Part shown: piece by piece, positions 7,802 through 17,309 of the stretch
How the letters are laid out: every line of letters begins with the position of its first letter
How positions within the stretch are numbered: the stretch's first letter is position 1
Source: Planotetraspora silvatica
GTDB lineage: Bacteria > Actinomycetota > Actinomycetes > Streptosporangiales > Streptosporangiaceae
Reading direction: 5' to 3'
NCBI RefSeq assembly: GCF_016863315.1
Contig: NZ_BOOQ01000049.1
Location: 47,000 to 110,999 of the forward strand
DNA: 64,000 nt
Made by a program: the position numbers and the translations under genes
The notes under the pieces: model-generated
The model's database searches: none
What the model was told of the DNA's origin: nothing
Seen by the model: the letters and a program-made list of their open reading frames with translations, nothing else

Positions 7802-9154
7802 ATGCACCAACCCCGCAGTCCCGGCCGGTTACGGCTCGGGCTGGTCATCGCCGCCGTGGCCGCGACGGTCGCGGCCCTCATCGCGATCGTCAGCCCCGCG
7901 GTCGCCGCCGACTCCCTGCTGTCGCAGGGCAGGCAGGCGACCGCGTCGTCCAGCGAAGGAGGGGCCTACGCCGCCTACCTCGCCGTGGACGGGAACCCGG
8001 GCACCCGCTGGGCGAGCACCTTCAGCGACCCGCAATGGCTGCAGGTCGACCTGGGAGCCACCGCCACGATCAGCCAGGTGGTCCTCACCTGGGAATCCGC
8101 CTACGCCACCGCGTTCAAAATCCAGACCTCACCCAACGGCACGACCTGGACCGACGCCTACTCCACCACCACCGGCACCGGCGGAACCCAAACCCTCAAC
8201 CTCACCGCCACCGGCCGCTACATCCGCCTGTACGGCACCACCCGAGCCACCGGCTACGGCTACTCCCTCTGGGAGTTCAAGGTCTACGGGACCGGCGGCA
8301 CCCCGGCGCCGACCCCCTCGCCCACGGACACCTCTCTGGTCACCCATCACGAGTTCCAGGCGAACTGCAGCGTGACCCAGAGCCGTCCTGACGACCCGAT
8401 CGTCTACCCCGGTCTGCCGGGCGCGTCGCACATGCACACGTTCGTCGGCAACGTGACGACCACCGCGAGCTCGACGCTGGCGTCGCTCCTCGCGGGAGGG
8501 ACGTCGTGCGTCGTCCCCGCCGACAAGTCGAGCTACTGGTTCCCGCCGGTCTACAAGGGTGACCAGCTCATCGTGCCGGTCGGCCCGCAGGTGCTCTACT
8601 ACAAGTCCGGCGTGCTCGACTACACCTCCGTGCGCCCGTTCCCCCAGGGCCTCCGGTACGTGGTCGGCAGCCCCACCGCGACCCAGGCCGACTTCCAGCG
8701 CGCCCCCGGCGCGGTCGAAGGCTGGGAGTGCGGGGAGAGCTTCCACAACTGGGACTTCCCGGCCTCCTGCCCCGCCGGAAGCCAGCTCAACATCCGCTAC
8801 CAGGCGCCGAGCTGCTGGGACGGCGTGCACCTCGACAGCGCCGACCACAAGAGCCACATGGCCTACCCCGTCAACGGCGAGTGCCCGACGACGCACCCGG
8901 TCGCGGTGCCGATGCTCGAATACAAGATCGCTTTCCCGGCCGACGGCGACATGTCGCAGGTGAGGCTGTCCAGCGGTCGCGGCTATACCTGGCACTACGA
9001 CTTCTTCAACGCCTGGGACCCCGCCACGCTGGCCGCCCTGGTCACCCACTGCATCAACGGCGGCCTGCAGTGCAACGCCCGCGGCTACGACCTCTACAAG
9101 CCCGAGCGCGGCGCGGCACTCGATGAGAACTACCGGTTGCCCGGACACCCGTGA
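7802..9154 (+). CDS. Secreted CBM32 plus DUF1996 protein
   Basis: 450 residues, ATG preceded by GAGGAGAG. Residues 1-38 are a signal peptide (hydrophobic VIAAVAATVAALIAIV, cleavage near AVAA). Residues 40-163 are a discoidin/CBM32 domain. A Pro/Thr linker follows, and about 178-440 is a DUF1996 domain with its typical THHEFQANC start, SHMHTFVGN and DGVHLDSADHKSHMAYP motifs. DUF1996 is common in secreted fungal and actinobacterial proteins and has no agreed activity; the conserved His/Asp residues suggest a metal or carbohydrate site. The N-terminus is almost identical to that of the divergent gene at 3418, and both share the LacI operator, so the two are probably secreted together on the same polysaccharide. 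Confidence 0.9.
   Translation: MHQPRSPGRLRLGLVIAAVAATVAALIAIVSPAVAADSLLSQGRQATASSSEGGAYAAYLAVDGNPGTRWASTFSDPQWLQVDLGATATISQVVLTWESAYATAFKIQTSPNGTTWTDAYSTTTGTGGTQTLNLTATGRYIRLYGTTRATGYGYSLWEFKVYGTGGTPAPTPSPTDTSLVTHHEFQANCSVTQSRPDDPIVYPGLPGASHMHTFVGNVTTTASSTLASLLAGGTSCVVPADKSSYWFPPVYKGDQLIVPVGPQVLYYKSGVLDYTSVRPFPQGLRYVVGSPTATQADFQRAPGAVEGWECGESFHNWDFPASCPAGSQLNIRYQAPSCWDGVHLDSADHKSHMAYPVNGECPTTHPVAVPMLEYKIAFPADGDMSQVRLSSGRGYTWHYDFFNAWDPATLAALVTHCINGGLQCNARGYDLYKPERGAALDENYRLPGHP
7982..8278 (+). repeat. 297-bp near-identical inverted duplication, right copy (CBM32 coding)
   Basis: Counterpart of 2930-3226 on the other strand, 296 of 297 bases identical by eye. Recombination between the two would flip the GH3-LacI segment and exchange the promoter and signal-peptide ends of the two secreted proteins. 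Confidence 0.9.
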
Positions 9155-9174
9155 GGTCTCCGAGCCTGATGACT

Positions 9175-9213
9175 CCCGGGTCCCCGCCGTGCCGTACACG
9201 GCGGGGGCCCGGG
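9175..9213. terminator. Bidirectional hairpin terminator
   Basis: A 17-bp stem with one G-T wobble (CCCGGGTCCCCGCCGTG against its partner at 9197-9213) and a 5-base loop sits between two convergent genes, the DUF1996 gene and the AraC gene. Confidence 0.75.
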
Positions 9214-9236
9214 GTGTCAGCCGACCCCGGCCGCGG

Positions 9237-10181
9237 TCATTCCCTGACCTGGCGCCGATACCTTCCGGGGGCGATGCCGTACCGGCGTTTGAACGCGTTG
9301 GCGAACGCGAACTCCGAGGTGTAGCCCACCTGCCTGCCCACGGCGCCGAGTGGAGCGTCGGAGTCGCGCAGAAGCCGTCCCGCGACAGTCATCCGCCACC
9401 AGGTCAGGTAGGCGAGCGGCGGCCTGCCCACCAGCGAGGTGAACCGCTTGGCGAAGGCGGCGCGCGACAGCCCGGCCTGCTCCCCGAGGGACTCGACCGT
9501 CCACGGGCGTGCCGGTTCGCCGTGGATGCCGTGCAGCGCGGCACTGACCGCCGGGTCGTTGAGCGCGGCGGCCCAGCCGGTGACCACGCCGCGGGCCGGC
9601 TGCTCCGCGAACCAGGCGCGCAGGATGTAGAGGAGCAGCATGTCGAGCAGGGCGGGCACGAGGGCGTCCGCGCCGAGCCGGGGCCGGCCCAGTTCGGCGC
9701 CGAGGAGATCGACCGCCGCGCGGATCTCCGGGTGGTGTCCCGGCATGGCCGGCAGGTGGACGATCTCCGGCAGATCGCTCAGGAGCGGATGCGCCCGGGC
9801 GGGATCGAGCTGGTAGGCCCCGCAGAGCGTCACCGTGAGCGCCCCCGGCCCGTCGTCCGTCCCGCCTTCCGCGACCGGTGAGGCGTACCGCCGCTCGTGC
9901 CGCTGGTCGTACGGATCGCAGGCGGGCCCGGCAGGCGGGGTGGCCGGGCTGTCGGCGAGCACGTGTCCCCGCCCGTTGACGAGGAAGACCACGTCTCCCA
10001 CTCCGAGCGTGACGGGCGCACCTTCCGCGGGGAGCAGTGAGCACGACCCCTGCAGGACCACCTGGAAACCCACGCCGGGCACCGGCGGGTAGCTCTGGCC
10101 CCAGGGAGCCCGCCAGCGGATCAGCGCCGAGCGCGGCTCTCCGGTCCTCATCGTGGCGATCACGTCACTGAGGACATCCAT
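9237..10181 (-). CDS. AraC family transcriptional regulator with cupin sensor
   Basis: 314 residues. The N-terminal half (about 10-190) is a cupin-like AraC_binding domain of the 'AraC family, MFS-associated' kind; the C-terminal 100 residues carry two helix-turn-helix motifs (ESLGEQAGLSRAAFAKRF and GAVGRQVGYTSEFAFANAFKRRYG) ending in the AraC signature. I chose the ATG at 10181 because homology begins there; the frame is open far upstream only as antisense of the MFS gene. It diverges from the MFS transporter 102 bases away and probably controls it. Confidence 0.92.
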   Translation of the reverse strand: MDVLSDVIATMRTGEPRSALIRWRAPWGQSYPPVPGVGFQVVLQGSCSLLPAEGAPVTLGVGDVVFLVNGRGHVLADSPATPPAGPACDPYDQRHERRYASPVAEGGTDDGPGALTVTLCGAYQLDPARAHPLLSDLPEIVHLPAMPGHHPEIRAAVDLLGAELGRPRLGADALVPALLDMLLLYILRAWFAEQPARGVVTGWAAALNDPAVSAALHGIHGEPARPWTVESLGEQAGLSRAAFAKRFTSLVGRPPLAYLTWWRMTVAGRLLRDSDAPLGAVGRQVGYTSEFAFANAFKRRYGIAPGRYRRQVRE

Positions 10182-10283
10182 GCGGACACCGTATCCCCGG
10201 AACCTCCGCGGGAGGACGAACACGTATGAAATCAAGATCAATAAGCATGGGGCGTCTCCCGGCGTCGCCGTACGGTCAGGCAC

Positions 10284-11762
10284 ATGACCGACACGCCCCC
10301 ACCGGGCCACACCGCGCGCTGGTCGTCGTTCGCCGTCCTCAGCGCCGTCCAACTGATGATCATCATTGACGGGGGCGTCGTGAACATCGCGTTGCCGTCC
10401 GTCCAGGGCGACCTCGGTTTCACCCAGGCCGGCCTGGCCTGGGTGGTCAACGCGTACATGATCGCCTTCGCCGGCCTGCTGCTCCTGTCGGGCCGACTCG
10501 GCGACCTCGTCGGCCGCAGGCACATGTTCGTGGCCGGTCTTCTGACCTTCGTCGCGGCCTCCCTGATCTGCGGCCTGTCCCCCACCTCGGAGATCCTCGT
10601 GGCCGGAAGGTTCCTTCAGGGGGCGGGTGGGGCCATGGCCGCCGCCGTCGCCATGGGGATCACCATGACGCTCTTCACGGAGCCGCGGGCGATCGCGAAG
10701 GCGCTCAGCTGGACGGGGGCCATCGCCGCCGCGGGCGGCACCATCGGGGGCGTCGCCGGCGGTGTGATCACTCAGACCGCCGGCTGGCGCTGGGTCTTCT
10801 TCGTCAACGTGCCGATCGGCCTGGTGGTCGCCGTGCTGGCCGTCCGGCTGCTCGCGTCCGACCGCGGAATCGGGCTCCGCGCGGGGGCGGACGGCGCCGG
10901 GGCCCTGCTCATCACGGCCGGGCTGATGCTGGGCGTCTACACGATCGTCACCGTGGACGAGCACGGCTGGCGCTCCGCGCACACGGCGGTGCCTGGCGCG
11001 GTGGCCGTGGTCCTGCTGGCCGGATTCGCCGTACGCCAGGCGACGGCGGCCCGCCCGCTTCTGCCCCCGCGCGTCCTGCGATCGCGGGACGTCGCCGGGG
11101 CGAACCTCGTCCAGGTCCTCATGGTGGCCGCCATCACGGGATTCGGCTTCCTCAGCGTCCTCTACCTGCGACTGGTGCTGGGTTACGACGCCATGGCGAC
11201 CAGCCTGGCCTCGCTTCCCCTGCCGGTGACGCTCGCGGCGGTCTCGCTCGGCGTCTCCGCCCGGCTCAACACGCGCGTCGGTCCGCGTGCCGTGCTGGCA
11301 GCGGGTCTCGTCCTCATCGTGGCGGGCCTCTGCCTGGCCGCCCGCGCTCCCGCCGCCGGGGCGTACGTCATGGCCGTGCTGCCCATGATGACCCTCGTCG
11401 GCGCCGGCGTCGGGCTGGCGATGCCCGCGGTGATGACGCTCGCCATGTCGACGGTGACGCCGGCCGACGCGGGGGTCACGTCCGGCCTGACCGCGACATC
11501 GGCGCAGGCGGGCGGCGCGCTCGGCCTCGCCGTTCTGGCCGCGCTGGCCACGGCCCGCACGGAGAGCCTGCCGGCCGGCGGCCGCACCGCCGCGGCCGCG
11601 CTCAACGAGGGATACCACCTGGCGTTCGGCACCGGCGCCCTCCTGGCCGCCGCGGCCCTCGTCATGTCCCTCATCCTCCTCGTCCCCGGGAGCAGGCCCC
11701 GGCGGCCGGCGGCGATCACGTCACCGGACGACGAGCCGAGCGGAGTCCGCAGTCGATCTTGA
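10284..11762 (+). CDS. MFS drug/proton antiporter, DHA2 (EmrB/QacA) type
   Basis: 492 residues with about 14 hydrophobic segments. The first helix ends with DGGVVNIALPSVQ (motif D1 of DHA2 pumps), motif A reads GRLGDLVGRR (70-79), and motif C glycines are seen in GAIAAAGGTIGGVAGG. This is an inner-membrane exporter of small hydrophobic compounds driven by protons. The divergent AraC regulator is the likely controller. The substrate cannot be read from the sequence. Confidence 0.92.
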   Translation: MTDTPPPGHTARWSSFAVLSAVQLMIIIDGGVVNIALPSVQGDLGFTQAGLAWVVNAYMIAFAGLLLLSGRLGDLVGRRHMFVAGLLTFVAASLICGLSPTSEILVAGRFLQGAGGAMAAAVAMGITMTLFTEPRAIAKALSWTGAIAAAGGTIGGVAGGVITQTAGWRWVFFVNVPIGLVVAVLAVRLLASDRGIGLRAGADGAGALLITAGLMLGVYTIVTVDEHGWRSAHTAVPGAVAVVLLAGFAVRQATAARPLLPPRVLRSRDVAGANLVQVLMVAAITGFGFLSVLYLRLVLGYDAMATSLASLPLPVTLAAVSLGVSARLNTRVGPRAVLAAGLVLIVAGLCLAARAPAAGAYVMAVLPMMTLVGAGVGLAMPAVMTLAMSTVTPADAGVTSGLTATSAQAGGALGLAVLAALATARTESLPAGGRTAAAALNEGYHLAFGTGALLAAAALVMSLILLVPGSRPRRPAAITSPDDEPSGVRSRS

Positions 11763-11822
11763 ACAGTCCTTTGCATACGCCTGGATATCTTGGGGCTCTG
11801 CATGGCTTCGAGGGGAGCGAGC

Positions 11823-12263
11823 ATGTCCGATGCTCGGCAACTGCCGGACCTTCTGTACGAGCTATACGAATCGATCAACAGGCACGACCTGGACGACCTG
11901 TTACGCCATTTCCGGCCGAACGCCGTCCTCGTCTCACCCGCGGGCGTCGCGGAGGGCCACGAGGAGATCGCGTGGCACTACGAACAGATATTCACCGCGT
12001 TCCCCGACCTCGCCTTCACGCCGTGGGAATCGGCCGAGCCCGGCGATCCCGCCCTGACCGAGTGGACTGTGAACGGCACGCACACGGGGCCCTTCCTGAT
12101 GCCCAACGGACATGCGCTGGAAGCCACCGGCCGGCGCGTCACCGTCCGCGGGTGCTCCGCGTGCGAGATGGAAGACGACTTGATCGTCACCCACCGCGTG
12201 TACTTCGACCAGCTCGAGCTTTACTCCCAGCTCGGGTGCGACCTCACCCCCACCGCCTCCTGA
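11823..12263 (+). CDS. SnoaL-like / NTF2-fold protein
   Basis: 146 residues. I chose the ATG at 11823, which follows GAGGGGAGCG, over an in-frame ATG at 11790. The sequence has the cone-shaped NTF2 fold pattern of SnoaL-like cyclases and isomerases: LYELYESINRHDLDDLLRHF, then FTAFPDLAFTPWE, then HTGPFLMPNG. Proteins of this type are ester cyclases, isomerases or binding proteins. No polyketide genes lie nearby, so a specific substrate cannot be named. Confidence 0.85.
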   Translation: MSDARQLPDLLYELYESINRHDLDDLLRHFRPNAVLVSPAGVAEGHEEIAWHYEQIFTAFPDLAFTPWESAEPGDPALTEWTVNGTHTGPFLMPNGHALEATGRRVTVRGCSACEMEDDLIVTHRVYFDQLELYSQLGCDLTPTAS

Positions 12264-12334
12264 ACGAACCGGATCGGCGCGATCCGCCACGCAGAGGCCG
12301 CTGCCCCCGGAGCACGCTCCCGATCTCCCGGCGG

Positions 12335-13495
12335 TCAGGCGCGTTTGGCGATGGCGGTGATGAACGGCTGGACCAGCCGCGCCGCCAGCGGGCCGAACGC
12401 CGCGAGGATGAGCACGTACGCGGCGGCCACCGGCCCGAGGTCCGGATGGGCCCCGGACGCGACCGCCAGACCGGCGATCACGATGTTGAACTCGCCCCGG
12501 GGGATCAGCGCGATGCCGGCGCGGGCCCAGCCCGCTCGCGCGATGCCCGCCCGGCGGGCGGCGTACGCCCCGGAGAGCAACTTGGTGATCATGCTGACCA
12601 CCGCGAGCAGGGCGGCGAGTCCGGCGACCGGGCCGATCTTCGCCGGGTCGGTCTGCAGACCGAAGAAGACGAAGAACACCGCCGCGAACAGGTCCCGCAG
12701 CGGCGCGAGCAACGCCTGGGCGTCCTCGGCCAGCTTTCCCGACAGGGCGATGCCGACCAGGAAAGCCCCCACCGCCGCGGACACCTGTAACTGCTGTGCG
12801 ATGCCGGCGACGAGCAGGGCGAGGCCGACCACCTTCAGAAGGAGCACCTCGGAGTTCGGGCTGGCGACGAATGCCTGGATGAGCCTGCCGAAGCGCAGCG
12901 CGACCACCAGCACGACGCTGACCGTCGCCAGCGCGATCGCCACGGTGATCGCGCCGCCGACCAGGCTCAGCCCGGCCAGCACGGCCGTCAGGACCGGCAG
13001 GTAGATGGCCATGGTCAGGTCTTCGAAGACCAGCAGCGACAACACCACCGGCGTCTCGCGGTTGCCGATCCAGCCGAGGTCGGACAGGACCTTCGCCGTG
13101 ATGCCGGACGACGTGGCATAGGTGACGCCGGCCATCGCCAGGGCGGCGACCGGGCCCCAGCCGAGCAGGAGCGCGAACGCCGCCCCCGGCAGGGCGTTGA
13201 GCACCACGTCCACGACTCCCGCGCGGGCGTTGCCCTTCAGGCTGGTCACGAGTTCGTCGGCGTTGTACTCCAGGCCGAGGGTGAGCAGCAGGAGGATGAC
13301 GCCGAGTTCGGCGCCGACGGAGATGAACTCCTCGCTGGTCGCGAGCGGCAGGATGCCGCCCGTGCCGAACGCCAGCCCGGCGATCAGGTAGAGGGGAATG
13401 GGTGAGATGCCGACGCGCAGGGCCAACGCCCCGAGGATGCCGAGCCCGAGCACGACCGCGCCGAACTCCAGGAACAGTATTGCCGTTTCGTGCAC
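12335..13495 (-). CDS. CPA2-family cation/proton antiporter (KefB/KhtU-like)
   Basis: 386 residues with about 12 membrane segments of the Na+/H+ exchanger fold (LILLLLTLGLEYNADEL, VFEDLTMAIYLPVLTAV, FFVFFGLQTDPAKIGP, LIPRGEFNIVIAGLA). It ends without a long cytoplasmic RCK domain; this role is supplied by the separate TrkA-C protein 8 bases upstream at 13504. The pair matches the KhtU-KhtT arrangement, a K+ (or NH4+)/H+ antiporter used in cytoplasmic pH control. Exchanged ion is inferred from the family. Confidence 0.9.
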   Translation of the reverse strand: MHETAILFLEFGAVVLGLGILGALALRVGISPIPLYLIAGLAFGTGGILPLATSEEFISVGAELGVILLLLTLGLEYNADELVTSLKGNARAGVVDVVLNALPGAAFALLLGWGPVAALAMAGVTYATSSGITAKVLSDLGWIGNRETPVVLSLLVFEDLTMAIYLPVLTAVLAGLSLVGGAITVAIALATVSVVLVVALRFGRLIQAFVASPNSEVLLLKVVGLALLVAGIAQQLQVSAAVGAFLVGIALSGKLAEDAQALLAPLRDLFAAVFFVFFGLQTDPAKIGPVAGLAALLAVVSMITKLLSGAYAARRAGIARAGWARAGIALIPRGEFNIVIAGLAVASGAHPDLGPVAAAYVLILAAFGPLAARLVQPFITAIAKRA

Positions 13496-13503
13496 AATCC
13501 GGC

Positions 13504-13986
13504 CTAACCGTTGGACAGGATGTCGGCGACGGCGGCGGTGCTCTCCGGGCTGCCCACCACGACGACCACGTCACCGTCGGCCAGCGGGAAGTCGGGTCCG
13601 GGGCTGGCGGCCACCTGCCCCGAGTGGACGATCGCCACGATGGAGGCGCCGGTCCGGGTGCGCACGCGGGCGTCCCCCATCGCGCGGCCGGCGTACGGCG
13701 AGCCGGGCAGGATCGGCAGTTGCAGGCTGACCAGCCCCTCGACCTCGCGGTGCAGGTCGTTGAGGCGCTGCACGATGCGAGGAGCGCCGAGCAGTTCGGC
13801 CAGCGCGTCGGCCTCCTCGTCGTTCAGCTTCACGGTCTCGCAGGCGCGGTCGGGATCGTCGGGGTCGTAGATCACCAGGTCACGGCGGCCGGTCCGGTGG
13901 GAGACCACGCCGATCCGGCGTCCGGACCGTGTCGTGAACTCGTGCCGCAGCCCGATCCCCGGCAGCGCCGTCTGCTCGACCTCCAC
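13504..13986 (-). CDS. TrkA-C (RCK_C) domain regulator, KhtT-like
   Basis: 160 residues, soluble. The first 75 residues (VEQTALPGIGLRHEF, then RTGRRDLVIYDPDDPD) match the N-terminal part of KhtT; the last 75 form an RCK_C domain (LPILPGSPYAGRAMGDARVR, then FPLADGDVVVVVGSPE). It should sit on the cytoplasmic face and gate the antiporter encoded immediately downstream, probably in response to nucleotide or pH. The two genes form one unit. Confidence 0.9.
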   Translation of the reverse strand: MEVEQTALPGIGLRHEFTTRSGRRIGVVSHRTGRRDLVIYDPDDPDRACETVKLNDEEADALAELLGAPRIVQRLNDLHREVEGLVSLQLPILPGSPYAGRAMGDARVRTRTGASIVAIVHSGQVAASPGPDFPLADGDVVVVVGSPESTAAVADILSNG

Positions 13987-14066
13987 CTGTACCTACCGCC
14001 TCACTTGATCTCGGACCTTTCGGACCACCGTACCTATACGGGCAAGTCAGCGGCGCACCCGCGCGT

Positions 14067-17000
14067 CTACGGTTTCCTGGCCCTCTGGATGACCTCCTCC
14101 GTCGTCAGCGGGCTTCTCGGATGGTGGCTCAGGCACATGGGGGCCTGGATCCTGGCGAACGCCGTCCCCTCAACGCCCGCGTAGAACTCACCGGGGCCGA
14201 GGCGCCCGACGTCCCCGATGGTGCTGTTCTTGGACCTCGCCACCTCCTTCGCCGCCTCGATCTGGGCGGGGCTGTTGAGCAGCCCGAAGAACTGGGTGGC
14301 GGAGTTGCCGGGGATCCGGTTGTGGAGCCCCCTCGGGGCCTGCGTCGCGAAGACGAGGCCGAGGCCGTACTTGCGGGCCTGGGACGCGAGCGCCAGCGTG
14401 CTGTGCGTGCACGCGGTCATCGCCCCGGACGGCGCGAACGTCTGCGCCTCGTCCATGACGAACAGGCCGCCCAGCGGCCGGTCGCCGGCCGGGTGTCTCC
14501 TGATCCAGGAGAACAGCGCGAGCTGCAGCAGGTTGACGAAGCTCTGCCGCTGCTCGTCGGACGGCAGCCCGACGAAGCTGATCACCGATATGCGGGCCCG
14601 TTTGCCGGGCGGCGGGGTCAGCAGCACGCCGGGGTCGGCCGCCGCGCCTTCGCCGCCGAACAGCGGGTCGCTGACCATCGTCGCGGTCAGGTTCTGCGCG
14701 ATCTCTCCCGCGATCTTGTCGGCGTTGGCGAGCGTGCTCACCCCTTCCGGAAGCTCGGACAGCAGCGCGATCAGGCCGTGCAGGCCGGCGGTGCCGTGCC
14801 GCCCGTAGTACTCGACCGCCTCCTTCAGGACCGCCCGGCTCCGGTGGGCCTTCTGTGTGTTGCCCTCGAGCTTCGCCCGGGGCACCAGGGAGGAGACGGC
14901 CGCGCCGACGGCCTCCCTGAACTCGTCGGCGTCGTCCATCACCCCGCTGAAATCCGGGAGCGGCTGGAAGGCCAGCGGGCGTCCTGCGACCCTGCCCGGC
15001 GTCCAGACCGTGACGTCGGTGTCCGCGAGGTATCGCTCCGCCCTGTCCGCGTCGCCGTCCCGCCATCCGGCGGGCGGCTCCGGCCAGCCGTCGCCCAGGC
15101 GCGCGAGGTCGTTGTTGGGGTCGAGCACGATGGCCGACACCCCCTTGAGCGCGCACTCCTCGATCAGCCGGCGGATCAGCACGGTCTTCCCCGAGCCCGA
15201 GCCGGCGAAGATCGAGGTGTGCTTGCGCAGCGCCTCCAGGTCCACTCGCGCGGGAACCTGGCCGACGGTCGTCCCGATCACGATCGACGGGGCGTCCGCG
15301 CTCCCGTCCGAGACGGCCGACGCCCGTTTCACCCCCGGCACGGCCGGGGTCTCCGGCGCGAGATCCCCGGCTGGGACGTCCGCCCTTCCTCTTCCTGAAT
15401 CACCGCTCATGGCGGCCACCGGGTCCGGCGTCGCGGTGTCCCCTCCGGCGCCGGGCATGCCGGACGGAACGGTCCACACGTCGCCGAGCGCCTCATCGAG
15501 CAGCTTGATCTCACTCGTCGGCCGCCGGGCCGCGAGCCACGCCTGGAGGTCGGGCGGATTGTCCTTCAGCAGAGCGCGAAGAGCCGCGAGGATCTTCAGG
15601 TCCTCTACCTCGACCCGCAGGGTCCTGCCGCCCGCCCGCTCGAAGGCCGCGACGGCCTCGCGCGTCTTGGCGCCGCCCGACCACTCCGTGTTGCGCAGGA
15701 GGAACAATCTGCGCTTGCGGACGTCGGGGTTCAGCCCCGCCGCGACGGAGGCGCCGCGTATCCGGGTGAGTGCGGCTATGGCGTTCGTCGCGGCTATGGC
15801 GCGGAAACTCCAGTGCTCCTCATCCTCGGTGGCCTCGTCGAGACTTCGCCGCAGTCTGGCGTGCAGCGGTGGTTTCGCACTGGGCGGCGCGTCCTGGCTG
15901 TACAGGGTCCCGGCCTTGCCCTGCTCGGCTACCCAGGCGGCCAGCCCGGCCGCCAGAAGCGCCGGCATCATCGTGTCCTCGGCCGCCGGATCGAGCGCCG
16001 CCGCGGCGTCCGCCGACACCTGTGCCGTGCCCCGCAGTTCGGCGAATCTCACGTCGAGCCTGCCGAGATCGGCCTCGGGGACGACGAAGCGCGGTTCGGG
16101 GCTCGACTCGGAGGTGCTCACATCCCCGCCGTCGAAGCTCCCCAACTCGGTGATCTCACCACTGGCCCGGCAGGATCTGATGTGGGCGTCGATCCTGATC
16201 AGAAGTTGCCGGGGAGTCAGGCCGGGAGTGGAGTCGAAGGCGGTCGGCTTGACCGGCCACGTCGGATGCGGTGGCCTGAAGCCGATCGCGCGGTACTGCG
16301 CCCCGAGCCGTCGCTCGATCAAGGTACGGCCTGTCTCGACATCAGGGATGGCCTTGAGCCGGATGGTTTCGCGGAACCGATCCTGAACCGTGTCAGTGGC
16401 GTTCTTCTTGATGTAGACCCAGGTCGGCGTAATGCATGAGACCACCGTAAGCGTCCGGCGGGTGATCTCCTTAAGAGTCATGAGGCCACCCGCGATCTGC
16501 TCGATGACCAGGGCGTCACGCTGATCATGACGGCCGCGATGATCGCTGACGGCCGTGGCGGCGGCCACCAGAGTGTCGATCTGATCGATCGCGATGACGG
16601 ATGGTCCCGTTAGGGCAAGCAGACGTGACAGGCTCCTGACGACTTCCTGCGGCGACCGCTGTCCTCGTCGCATCCCCCATCTCGCGCGCTCGCCCTGCTC
16701 CTCCTCCGGTTGAGAGATGAGCCAGGCGTCGCCGACGTCACGCGCGTGCCGGTCCATCGATGCACGAAGCACGAGCGCCCTGGCGGCTTCCTTGCTTTCC
16801 CGGCCTACATGCCCGTCGAAACGCTCCAACGCCTCCATGAAGCCGTCGAGCACCTCCACGGTGAGAGGGGCGTCACCGATCACCGCGCGCCGCATCATCC
16901 GCGGCACTCCCACCTGTGAGGAGAGACGGCGCAGGAACGCCTTGAGCTGGCTCTCGCCGTCCAGCTCGCGCGACAGGCCGTCGAGCACCGATCCCACGAC

Positions 17001-17309
17001 GTTCTCCCAGAACATCCCGGCATCAAGGAGTTCGACGAGAAAGAAGTAGCCGCCTTCTTCCTGGACCTTCTCCCGGATCCATCCCAGCAGGTGCGTCTTG
17101 CCGGCACCCCGCTGCCCCTGAACCACCAGCCCGATCGGGCTCGTGTCGGTGCTCCGCGTCGCCTCGCCGACCCCGTCGAGGACGGCCTGCACGGTCTGCA
17201 GGTTCAACGCCTCGACATGGAATGGCGAGGGATGCCAGACATCCTCGAACCCACTGACCCAGTTGAACGTGAGAGCGCTCAGGGCACCATGCTCGTCGAC
17301 CGCCATCAT
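14067..17309 (-). CDS. Large ATPase with N-terminal AAA-type P-loop and C-terminal HerA-type translocase domain
   Basis: 1080 residues. The N-terminal NTPase has Walker A GQRGAGKT (65-72) and Walker B VIAIDQIDTL, and resembles ORC/STAND-like ATPases. A central helical region follows (about 430-690). The C-terminal HerA/FtsK-like domain has Walker A GSGSGKT (about 703-709), AIVLDPNNDL, Walker B LFVMDEAQTF (about 950) and the ATQAPRGL motif. HerA proteins form hexamers that move along duplex DNA, usually with a partner nuclease. The start overlaps the stop of the winged-helix gene by 4 bases (ATGA). With the nuclease two genes upstream it looks like the motor of a three-gene DNA-acting system. 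Exact role unknown; phage or plasmid defence is my first guess, recombination repair the second. Confidence 0.85.
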   Translation of the reverse strand: MMAVDEHGALSALTFNWVSGFEDVWHPSPFHVEALNLQTVQAVLDGVGEATRSTDTSPIGLVVQGQRGAGKTHLLGWIREKVQEEGGYFFLVELLDAGMFWENVVGSVLDGLSRELDGESQLKAFLRRLSSQVGVPRMMRRAVIGDAPLTVEVLDGFMEALERFDGHVGRESKEAARALVLRASMDRHARDVGDAWLISQPEEEQGERARWGMRRGQRSPQEVVRSLSRLLALTGPSVIAIDQIDTLVAAATAVSDHRGRHDQRDALVIEQIAGGLMTLKEITRRTLTVVSCITPTWVYIKKNATDTVQDRFRETIRLKAIPDVETGRTLIERRLGAQYRAIGFRPPHPTWPVKPTAFDSTPGLTPRQLLIRIDAHIRSCRASGEITELGSFDGGDVSTSESSPEPRFVVPEADLGRLDVRFAELRGTAQVSADAAAALDPAAEDTMMPALLAAGLAAWVAEQGKAGTLYSQDAPPSAKPPLHARLRRSLDEATEDEEHWSFRAIAATNAIAALTRIRGASVAAGLNPDVRKRRLFLLRNTEWSGGAKTREAVAAFERAGGRTLRVEVEDLKILAALRALLKDNPPDLQAWLAARRPTSEIKLLDEALGDVWTVPSGMPGAGGDTATPDPVAAMSGDSGRGRADVPAGDLAPETPAVPGVKRASAVSDGSADAPSIVIGTTVGQVPARVDLEALRKHTSIFAGSGSGKTVLIRRLIEECALKGVSAIVLDPNNDLARLGDGWPEPPAGWRDGDADRAERYLADTDVTVWTPGRVAGRPLAFQPLPDFSGVMDDADEFREAVGAAVSSLVPRAKLEGNTQKAHRSRAVLKEAVEYYGRHGTAGLHGLIALLSELPEGVSTLANADKIAGEIAQNLTATMVSDPLFGGEGAAADPGVLLTPPPGKRARISVISFVGLPSDEQRQSFVNLLQLALFSWIRRHPAGDRPLGGLFVMDEAQTFAPSGAMTACTHSTLALASQARKYGLGLVFATQAPRGLHNRIPGNSATQFFGLLNSPAQIEAAKEVARSKNSTIGDVGRLGPGEFYAGVEGTAFARIQAPMCLSHHPRSPLTTEEVIQRARKP

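Noticed and set aside
12270..12286. CGGATC/GATCCG hairpin as terminator between the SnoaL-like and antiporter genes
   Set aside because: The stem is only 6 bp with no T run; too weak to list as a terminator.
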